A stretch of 34,392 nucleotides of DNA from Candidatus Ghiorseimicrobium undicola (GTDB lineage Bacteria; Omnitrophota; Gorgyraeia; Ghiorseimicrobiales; Ghiorseimicrobiaceae), in NCBI GenBank assembly GCA_002796125.1, contig PCWA01000052.1, forward strand, positions 1-34,392. The letters run 5' to 3'. The first letter of the stretch is position 1; every line of letters begins with the position of its first letter. Positions 26,986 through 34,392 of this stretch are shown one piece after another. The notes under the pieces are model-generated. The model was not told the DNA's origin and did not search any database. It saw only the letters and a list, made by a program, of their open reading frames with translations. A program made the position numbers and the translations under genes.

Positions 26986-29447
26986 TACTGTTTTCCTCCC
27001 ATTGTAACTTTCACCTTATGCACTTTGCCGTCGGAATGCGGCTTAATTAAATTACCGTAAACTATCTCGCCGTCTACATACAGTTCTTTAACGCCTTTTT
27101 CAACTCCTGCTTTATTATCTATTTCTATATCATAAATCGCTCCGCGAAACGGACGCCTGAGAGAACAACTCTTCCAGCTTTTCGGTATGCAGGGGTCTAT
27201 GCGCAGGCCTTCAAAATCGCGCCGCACGCCAAGAAGCCATTCAGTGGCCGCCATAAATGCCCAGCCGCTAGTCCCGGTTATCCAGGTAAACTGCCCCTCT
27301 CCATAACGATAAGGACTCTCCGGGCCCACCAAATATTCCGCGTAAACATAAGGCTCTGCCTTATAACAGTCATAATCCTTCTGTTTATTCGGCATAATTT
27401 TCAGCATAGATTCATAAGCGCAAGTCCCCCGGCCGCTCATGCAATAGGCAACAACCATAAAATGCGCCGCGTGAGCAAATATGGCGGCATTTTCCTTCGT
27501 GCCTTCGGAAAACATGCTTATCCTTCCCAGCTCCGGATGAAACTTCCGATATGCCGGATAAAATAAGGCAAGCCCATGCGGCCCATCCAAATATTTATCT
27601 ACAGATTTAAGTATATTGCTCAGGCGCCTACCCTCTGCCACTTCACTAAGTATAGCCCATGATTGGGTATTTAAAAATATTTTGCCGGCTTCGTAATTTT
27701 TAGTACCGTAAGCGATGCCCTCATCTGTAAAACCCCGCGTATACCATTGGCCATCCCAGCATATTTCGTTTATCCGCTCAGCCATTGTCTTGGCCTTATT
27801 TAAAAATTCATGCGCTTTTTCATTTTTCCCTACAAAACTTGCCAATTCCGCGAAAAATTTTAAAGAACGCACCAATCCCTGGGCAAGCCAAACACTTTCG
27901 CCTTTATGTTTCTTTCCGGCGGCATCTATCGCATCGTTCCAATCGGCATGCCCTATCTTGGGAAGGCCTCTTTCGCCCACATCATTAAAACAATAATTAA
28001 GGTTCTTTTCCAAATGCTCAAATAAAGTCCCCTCTCCATCGATAGTTGGCCCGCCTTTAAAATTAACATCCGTATCCCATCCGTTTAACCATTTGTCCTT
28101 AAGATAAGGCACATACTCAAAAAGAATATCCTTATCTCCCGTTTCCTGAATATATGAACAGACTGTTGCTGTAAGCCATATCTGGTGATCTTTATTCGGC
28201 CTATGCCCTGCCGGGCCTGTTGTATCGGACCAGCCGGGAGCAGAGGTGCCGTCACGGCGGATAAGAGAAGCTATTTGTAAAATCTTTTTTCTTGTTAAGC
28301 CGTGGTTTATCGAAACTATGGCTTCGGAATCTTGGGCTGAATCGCGATACCCCCTGCCGCCTGAGCCCTCATGATAATAAGACGGGGAACGCGACCAGAA
28401 ATTGCATATATAAATCTGGTATTTAACCCAGATGTTTACCATATTATCAAAATCTTTATCCGGGGTCTTGACAACTATATTATCTACTATGCGCTTCTTC
28501 CAAATATTCTTAGTTTCTGCGAGGGCGTATTTGGCGCGCGATAGATCCCTGTATTTTTCTGCAAGTTTAACAGCGTTATTCTGGCCTTCGCACTCACCTA
28601 ATATAATCACAAATTCTTTGCTTTCTTTCGGGGCTATCTTAAAGGCATGCTTAAAACAGGCAATGCCGTCTTCTCCTGAACAAAGAACGCTATTTTTGAA
28701 TTTAGCTTCCAGTATTGCTTCAGGCCTCTCTTCCGTATTATAGCGGCCCAGAAAATCTCCTTTCCGCGTAGCAAAACCCTTCACATCCAGGCTTGAGGCA
28801 AAAAAAGCGTAATTTTTAAACTCTTTTATATTCATCCCCTGCCAAAACGCGGTTTTCCAGCCAAAAATAAGCTTATGCGCCTTGTCATACCACATGCGAT
28901 TGTAGAGATTCATGATATTTCGGTATCTTAATTCCTCCTGATAATCTCCCACAAGCCATTCTATGTAAGGATAAAGCTCAAGATTCTTCTCTTTATTAGA
29001 TTCATTAGTCAGTGAAACAAGCCAAATTTCACACTCATCATCAGACGGGACAAAATAAGTAATTTCAGACTTAACACCGCTGTGTTTAGTGGTGATAACC
29101 GTATATCCCAAGCCATGGCGCGCCTCAAAAAAATCCGGCTTAACCCGCAATGGCTGATAAGTCAGCGACCAAATTTTTTGACTCTTTGACTCTCTGGCTC
29201 TTTGACTCTTAATTTCCTTGGCATATATATACCGCCCCGGCCTGTCAAAATTCTTATAATCAGGCGCCCAGCGCAAAATTCTGTCGGTACGGCAATCACG
29301 GTAAAAACTATAACCGCCTGCGGTATGAGATATTATCGCGCAATATTTTTCGTTGGTAAGATAATTAATCCACGGGGTAGGCAAAACGGGATTTGTAATT
29401 ATGAATTCCAGGCCATCTTTGGAAAAATGTCCGTATTTATTTCTCAT
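26985..29447 (-). CDS. GH94-like (glycosyltransferase 36) disaccharide/oligosaccharide phosphorylase
   Basis: RHGLGYTVI, GSGGRGYRDSAQD, EGTLFEHLEKNLNYCFNDVGERGLPKIGHADWNDAID, GTKENAAIFAHAAHFMVVAYC, GTSGWAFMAATEWLLGVRRDFEGLRIDPCIPKSW. Confidence 0.92.
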   Translation of the reverse strand: MRNKYGHFSKDGLEFIITNPVLPTPWINYLTNEKYCAIISHTAGGYSFYRDCRTDRILRWAPDYKNFDRPGRYIYAKEIKSQRARESKSQKIWSLTYQPLRVKPDFFEARHGLGYTVITTKHSGVKSEITYFVPSDDECEIWLVSLTNESNKEKNLELYPYIEWLVGDYQEELRYRNIMNLYNRMWYDKAHKLIFGWKTAFWQGMNIKEFKNYAFFASSLDVKGFATRKGDFLGRYNTEERPEAILEAKFKNSVLCSGEDGIACFKHAFKIAPKESKEFVIILGECEGQNNAVKLAEKYRDLSRAKYALAETKNIWKKRIVDNIVVKTPDKDFDNMVNIWVKYQIYICNFWSRSPSYYHEGSGGRGYRDSAQDSEAIVSINHGLTRKKILQIASLIRRDGTSAPGWSDTTGPAGHRPNKDHQIWLTATVCSYIQETGDKDILFEYVPYLKDKWLNGWDTDVNFKGGPTIDGEGTLFEHLEKNLNYCFNDVGERGLPKIGHADWNDAIDAAGKKHKGESVWLAQGLVRSLKFFAELASFVGKNEKAHEFLNKAKTMAERINEICWDGQWYTRGFTDEGIAYGTKNYEAGKIFLNTQSWAILSEVAEGRRLSNILKSVDKYLDGPHGLALFYPAYRKFHPELGRISMFSEGTKENAAIFAHAAHFMVVAYCMSGRGTCAYESMLKIMPNKQKDYDCYKAEPYVYAEYLVGPESPYRYGEGQFTWITGTSGWAFMAATEWLLGVRRDFEGLRIDPCIPKSWKSCSLRRPFRGAIYDIEIDNKAGVEKGVKELYVDGEIVYGNLIKPHSDGKVHKVKVTMGGKQ
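29178..29209. repeat. 8-nt degenerate tandem array inside the GH94-like CDS
   Basis: ttgactct|ttgactct|ctggctct|ttgactct; encodes KSQRARESKSQ in-frame. Confidence 0.8.
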
Positions 29448-29501
29448 AATAAAAGTTTTTTATTAAGTGGGGATTATTTTTCATTGAAATTATAAAGCAC
29501 T

Positions 29502-29530
29502 AATGTAACATGAGCGCCTATAAAGGTCAA
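29502..29530 (-). promoter_or_regulatory. Sigma70-like promoter of the saccharide-utilisation operon
   Basis: Minus strand TTGACC (29530-29525), 17-nt spacer, TACATT (29507-29502), upstream of the GH94-like gene. Confidence 0.5.
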
Positions 29531-29596
29531 GTATTTAAATTTAATTACACCGGCGGGATGCTTCTTGGTTTATTTACAAAGGCTTGTTTATCTAAT

Positions 29597-29947
29597 TCAC
29601 CTGCCTAGAGTTTTAAAAACCCGGGATAGTTCCAATAGCCCCACGGAATCGAATTTCGCGCCTGCTTCATAAGTATCAGCCAGATTTTCTCTCGCCCAGG
29701 CCAATTGCGCTGTCTTATAAATCGGATCTTTACCGTCTGGAACAGTTATCCATAATTCCATGGAATCACGAAGTTTTATTCTTTGCTTAGTAATAAAAGA
29801 CAATCCGCCTGCTGAAATATCTTTTGTTACTCCTTCACAATCTTTGCCGTCTTTACCTAGCCTGAATTTTAAAAGCGAGCTAAAGTTCCTACGTTGAAAT
29901 ATGCGCCTGTCTTCATTTGACGATTCCAAGGGAATATTTTCTTCCAT
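29597..29947 (-). CDS. Small PilZ-domain protein
   Basis: RRIFQRRNF (RxxxR) and TKDISAGGLSF (DxSxGG). Start chosen at MEENIP, which has a good RBS, rather than the ORF-track start 30004. Confidence 0.85.
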   Translation of the reverse strand: MEENIPLESSNEDRRIFQRRNFSSLLKFRLGKDGKDCEGVTKDISAGGLSFITKQRIKLRDSMELWITVPDGKDPIYKTAQLAWARENLADTYEAGAKFDSVGLLELSRVFKTLGR

Positions 29948-30145
29948 TTTTCCCCTTTCTCCTTCATGGTTAATGAACACTTGCGCAATTTGCCGGTTAG
30001 GCAACAGCGGCGTAATACAATTAAGCGCCGGCTGCCTTATAAGCGCAAGGTGTATTTTATGCAGGATATTAAAATCTTTAATATTTAAATTTTTTTATTT
30101 TTACAATAATATTATACTGCTTTTTAGCTTTGCAAACAAGTTTTT

Positions 30146-30481
30146 TTATCCTTTTTCCTCCATGAGAGGCGCGAAATTCAGGAGTTTCAAATTAAGGAGT
30201 TTCAACCCCATGCGCCATAACCCCGGTATCTCCTGTTTTACCCAAACTACTTTCGCCTTCTGAGAAACATGGCTTTGCTTATCTGAAAGCCTAATCTTAA
30301 CTTCCAGCTCATCATTTAAGGCAAAAGCCCTGTCGGATAATATCCCCAGCCCCTCCGCGGAAAAATTAAACGCGCGCGCGCTGACCTTAAGATACATCAC
30401 CGGATTATAAACTTCTACATCACAATTACAAGGTATTCTTTCAAATAACCTGTTCTTTTCTTTTTCAAGTTTTAAAACCAT
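30146..30481 (-). CDS. Small PilZ-domain protein
   Basis: NRLFERIPCNCDVEVYNP (RxxxR) and AFNFSAEGLGI (NxSxxG). Start chosen at MVLKLEKEKN, just downstream of the preceding stop. Confidence 0.75.
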   Translation of the reverse strand: MVLKLEKEKNRLFERIPCNCDVEVYNPVMYLKVSARAFNFSAEGLGILSDRAFALNDELEVKIRLSDKQSHVSQKAKVVWVKQEIPGLWRMGLKLLNLKLLNFAPLMEEKG

Positions 30482-30482
30482 C

Positions 30483-33400
30483 TTACCCTCCTCTCTCTTT
30501 AAGAAAATCATCGTAATTGCCTTTGGAAAATTTGATTTTATACTTATTGCCTGATTTTTTATAGGCCATATACGATTTATACGGATCAACATAACCAACT
30601 AATAAATATCCGCCTTCAGCCAGATTACCTAGCAGAATATGTATATTTTGCCCGATATTTTTAAAGTATTCATTGGGAATCAACAAATTAAAACATCTTA
30701 TTATATTGGCTTTTTGCGGAATAGTTTTAAACGCGTCTTCCTGCGCGAGTATTATATTTTTCGGGTATGAATTTATTAATTCAGATAAACCAGGTACTAT
30801 GGCGCGCCGCGTACTTATGTGTTCGTTTTCAATAATGCTGCCGTATCCGCCTGCGGCATCAAATGCCCTGCGGAAAATAGTTTCTATTTTCTGAGGCATA
30901 TCCTCAAGCTGCGGGAATATCGCTCCATTGCCCCTGATAACATTTATCCCCAAAATATGCATGGGATTAGGCCTTATCTGGAGAATTCTGCCAAAGGCAT
31001 CATAAACAGCGATGTTGCCTTCTATATCTTTTACAATATAAAAATATATGGTAATATCGGAGGCTATCAGTTTTATTTTTTTTCTGAAAAATTTTGCTCC
31101 ATAACGCGCGATTATTTTTTCTATTAACGCTTCGGTAGTAATGCCGCTGGCTATCGCCTCATCGCGAATAATTATTTCTTCGCGGTCTTTGAATTCTTCA
31201 ATATACCCAAGTATTATTTCATCAATTTCGCCAAGCCAATATCTGTTGGTAATCTTACCTATTTCATTTTTAGTCTTATAGGCATTCCTTATGATGGATT
31301 TAATTATCTCTTCTATCTCTAAAACTTTTCTTTTTAGTCCTCTACCTGCAGCTTCTTTCCATAATCCGCTTAAAACCGGCACAAGCATCAAATCTTCGGA
31401 AGCGATTAATAATGAAACACCTTTCCCCGTTAACAGCTTTTCTATCAGTTCTTTTTGATCGCTATATAACAATGGATAATATTCGCTTTCACTCTTTATC
31501 GATAGATTTCTCGCTGTATTTGTTTTTCGTGGCCGCGCGTAGGGCTTTATTTTCTTCCTCGGCTCTTCGATAAACACCGCCTGCGCTCCAGCCGCTATTA
31601 AGCCCTGTTTTCTTTTATCAAATATTTGATGTTTTTCAAAAAAGCCCGCGATAACGCCGGCCTTATTTCTTATTTCCGGAGTTAATTCATCAACGCTGGC
31701 ATCGCGTATATACTTATCCATATAATAATCTATCTCTTTTATTCTTTCTTTATTGGATAAGCCTGCCAGCCGGAACTTAATAATCAGCTCATTAATGCAA
31801 TCGGGGATATTTGTTAGCGGAGAAGATGCTTTCTTCTTGGCTATAATCATAATATCCGTTAAAGTTATAATAATACTATCCTCCTTCTCTCTGAATTTAA
31901 CCGCTTCTTTAATTTCGCTATTTGCCTTATGCAAATATTCTTCTACTCTATTTTTAAAACGGCATTCACCTAAAAGTTCTGTAATATTTAAATCATATGC
32001 GTGCGTGCCGATTTTTTCAATTTCAAAGCCTGCCTTTAACAGCATTTCTTCAAATTGTGGCCGCGTATAATAAGCCATATCATCATGGCTCCTCTGTTTA
32101 TTAAAACCCAATATAAAATCATTAACTACTTGACTTTCGCTTGCTAAATCATCCATTATTATTAAGCGCCCGTTTTTATTTAAAATTTTGCTGGCGCATA
32201 TAAATCCCAGCAGGGGATCGGCTAAGTGATGAACCACGCCGCGCTTAATTGCAAGATTAAACTCATTCTTATAGAATAACGGCGCGGCCTCAATACGGCG
32301 AGGCGTAAAGGATAGGCGCGAATCATTTAATATTTTTTGCGCCTTGACAAAATACCTAAAATCTTTATCCAGCCACACGGCTTTTTTTATATTACCGCTT
32401 CTTAACAAATGCCTCAAGAATTCGCCGCTTCCCGCGCCTAAGTCGATTACTTTACCACCTACATCAACATTCCTATTTAGCCACTCCATATCATGTTTTA
32501 ATCCTTCATAGTAAAGTTCGTCTGACGGAGATTTTTTTATGATCGGCGAGGCGGAGGATTTAGGCTCCAGGCTACAGGCTGCAGGCTGCATACTTCCAAA
32601 CTTGCGGCTTGAAACTTGAAGCCTGAAGCTTAAAACTATCCGCCCAAATCGGAGATTTGAGCGAGACCTCGCTCGCCTCGGCTGAAGCCATTGGCTAAGC
32701 CAGGCCAAACTCTCCTGAATTTGGCGGGCCGGAGAGGACACGGAAATTTTTCTCGCCTTGTCCCGCAACACGAGCGATTCTTCTTCTGTCCGTTTCGTTG
32801 AAGTAAAAGAATACTTCTCTTTAACTTCTTCAATATATTTTTTCATTTTTCCTTGATTCCAAGTAAAATATGTTGCATAGAACATTCGCAGAAAAGAAAA
32901 CTTCTTCAGCCAAGGACAATGAGTATTCATTGGATCCATTCCAATCCTAAGATAGAACCGATCCGGGTCCCCATACCTGCCCTTTCTCGGTAAATTTGAC
33001 TCTAAAACTAATCTAATATCCGAAGCCGCGGTATCTGAACTAAAAAATAGAATCGGCTCCGTTATGGCTGCCATCAATAACGAACCGGCCCCTTTAAAAC
33101 GCGGGATTTCCTTGCCGTTATGTATACGTATTTTTTCATCATGGCGAGTCATGATAAAAAGGCATTCAATGATTTTATTATCTAAGATGGGGGCTTTCGG
33201 GAACCACTCCTCCATAAGCCAAGATAAAGCTGCTATTCTATAGGTCGCCACGCCTTCAATCCCTCTACATGCCGACTCAACAACCAAATTGATATAATCC
33301 GGATTTTTTAAATAAATGCGCTCTTTGAACAATGACAAACTATCCGGCAACGCGGACATGTCTTCTCTAGCGAGAAGCCGCACAAAAGCCGGTATTCCGT

Positions 33401-34391
33401 TATTCGTTTTCTGATCCAATAATTGCCCTGAAAATATAGAATCAATTATGATATTTTTTGTTTTCCTTATATAGCTATCCACCGGCGAAGCGGAGGATTT
33501 TTTACGCCAAATTAAAATTATAGGTCCGTGCAAAGCTGAAGTTATTTCAGTATTCTCATCTTCAACTATCTCAAGGCGAAGCTCGAAATTTAAGTTTATA
33601 AGGCTGGCGGGTCTTTTCTTCCACCCTGCCCATTCTTTATTCCAGATTGAGGCTATTTTCTCTAATGCTTTATTCCTGCCATAAAATTGCATATCAACAT
33701 CTGACTCTTCATCAGGCGTAATACGCCCCTTGACGGAATCAAAACTTGGTTGATCCTTGGCGTAACTACCCAATAGGCATACTCTATAAATGCCTTGCAG
33801 CTCTTCTTTTTTGATAACTTCTTCAACAAGATCCATAACTGCTTTTCTAACTTGAGCTATTTTCGGTTCAACCGGCGAGGAAACAAAACTTGCATCATCC
33901 AGCATTTGGTTATCTGATATATTGATTTTTTCTACCGAGAGAAGGTCTTTTTTAATTAATGCGCTGACAAATTCTAATTCCTCTTCACTACATTTTTCGT
34001 AATCCTGATACCACTTGCTTAACCTTGCTGCTTCGTCAATGGATAATACCAATACTTTAATATGCCCGCTCATAATGTAATCCGCGACATAAACCGGCGA
34101 GAATATATCAACAATAAATTTGATTTTACTTCTAGGCAATGTGACTAAAAGATAGTAATGTATGCCGGAATTCATCTTTTTTTGAACTAAATCTACTTCT
34201 AAATCCGGCCTGTGAAGAAGTATCCATGCCAAAAGAGCATTCATCATGCATGAACCAGCAAGAGATTTTACGGGTTCGACATTCTGCCCTGCTTCATATG
34301 AAACCAGGTCAAATAGTTTATCCCGAATCGGCGATGCGGAATGTTTAGTTTTAAGTAACTCATCTGCTCTTCTTGAAAACTTCCGCTGCTT
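30483..34391 (-). CDS. Large multidomain protein (NTase-like, SAM methyltransferase, second methyltransferase-like region), partial at right edge
   Basis: NTase-like LLGSYAKD...ESDVDMQF; methyltransferase KVIDLGAGSGEFLRHLLRSGNIKKAVWLDKD. The frame is open upstream of the annotated ATG (34247) to the window end (KQRKFSRRADELLKTKHSASPIRDKLFDLVSYEAGQNVEPVKSLAGSCMM). Confidence 0.8.
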   Translation of the reverse strand, partial: KQRKFSRRADELLKTKHSASPIRDKLFDLVSYEAGQNVEPVKSLAGSCMMNALLAWILLHRPDLEVDLVQKKMNSGIHYYLLVTLPRSKIKFIVDIFSPVYVADYIMSGHIKVLVLSIDEAARLSKWYQDYEKCSEEELEFVSALIKKDLLSVEKINISDNQMLDDASFVSSPVEPKIAQVRKAVMDLVEEVIKKEELQGIYRVCLLGSYAKDQPSFDSVKGRITPDEESDVDMQFYGRNKALEKIASIWNKEWAGWKKRPASLINLNFELRLEIVEDENTEITSALHGPIILIWRKKSSASPVDSYIRKTKNIIIDSIFSGQLLDQKTNNGIPAFVRLLAREDMSALPDSLSLFKERIYLKNPDYINLVVESACRGIEGVATYRIAALSWLMEEWFPKAPILDNKIIECLFIMTRHDEKIRIHNGKEIPRFKGAGSLLMAAITEPILFFSSDTAASDIRLVLESNLPRKGRYGDPDRFYLRIGMDPMNTHCPWLKKFSFLRMFYATYFTWNQGKMKKYIEEVKEKYSFTSTKRTEEESLVLRDKARKISVSSPARQIQESLAWLSQWLQPRRARSRSNLRFGRIVLSFRLQVSSRKFGSMQPAACSLEPKSSASPIIKKSPSDELYYEGLKHDMEWLNRNVDVGGKVIDLGAGSGEFLRHLLRSGNIKKAVWLDKDFRYFVKAQKILNDSRLSFTPRRIEAAPLFYKNEFNLAIKRGVVHHLADPLLGFICASKILNKNGRLIIMDDLASESQVVNDFILGFNKQRSHDDMAYYTRPQFEEMLLKAGFEIEKIGTHAYDLNITELLGECRFKNRVEEYLHKANSEIKEAVKFREKEDSIIITLTDIMIIAKKKASSPLTNIPDCINELIIKFRLAGLSNKERIKEIDYYMDKYIRDASVDELTPEIRNKAGVIAGFFEKHQIFDKRKQGLIAAGAQAVFIEEPRKKIKPYARPRKTNTARNLSIKSESEYYPLLYSDQKELIEKLLTGKGVSLLIASEDLMLVPVLSGLWKEAAGRGLKRKVLEIEEIIKSIIRNAYKTKNEIGKITNRYWLGEIDEIILGYIEEFKDREEIIIRDEAIASGITTEALIEKIIARYGAKFFRKKIKLIASDITIYFYIVKDIEGNIAVYDAFGRILQIRPNPMHILGINVIRGNGAIFPQLEDMPQKIETIFRRAFDAAGGYGSIIENEHISTRRAIVPGLSELINSYPKNIILAQEDAFKTIPQKANIIRCFNLLIPNEYFKNIGQNIHILLGNLAEGGYLLVGYVDPYKSYMAYKKSGNKYKIKFSKGNYDDFLKERGG
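32562..32638. repeat. Heptanucleotide array inside the large multidomain CDS (11 units)
   Basis: aggctcc|aggctac|aggctgc|aggctgc|atacttc|caaactt|gcggctt|gaaactt|gaagcct|gaagctt|aaaacta. Confidence 0.85.
32639..32703. repeat. Cluster of palindromes adjoining the heptamer array inside the large CDS
   Basis: CAAATC-GGA-GATTTG, GAGCGAG-AC-CTCGCTC and GGCT..AGCC arms in TCCGCCCAAATCGGAGATTTGAGCGAGACCTCGCTCGCCTCGGCTGAAGCCATTGGCTAAGCC. Confidence 0.75.
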
Positions 34392-34392
34392 T

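Overview
The window looks like a bacterial chromosomal fragment. The style resembles Omnitrophota, but that is only an inference from gene content. Almost every credible gene is on the minus strand. From left to right:
- A PiT permease (partial), an APS/PAPS reductase and an Rrf2 regulator (sulfur-assimilation type).
- A PilZ-PilT fusion ATPase.
- An aminotransferase, an Lrp/AsnC regulator, a QueG-like Fe-S protein and MnmG.
- A plus-strand island at about 8.26-9.98 kb with two unknown ORFs separated by attC-like recombination sites. It looks like an integrase-less integron cassette cluster.
- Archaeal-type phosphoglycerate mutase, B12-dependent ribonucleotide reductase with a tandem NrdR-box-like operator, and a MetE-like protein.
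- LacI and ROK regulators, a coiled-coil protein, and a saccharide-utilisation locus: two clan GH-A-like glycosidases, a tandem carbohydrate-binding-like protein, an ABC sugar importer and a GH94-like phosphorylase.
- Two small PilZ proteins and a >1300-codon multidomain ORF that runs off the window edge.

The least expected signal is a dispersed family of degenerate heptanucleotide (7-nt period) tandem arrays. Several are read in-frame inside genes. Two of them encode essentially the whole signal peptide of two exported proteins in the sugar locus. They occur together with palindromic elements and a recurrent S-A-S-P-V/I mini-motif. All calls come from reading the sequence and supplied translations; no database search was run.
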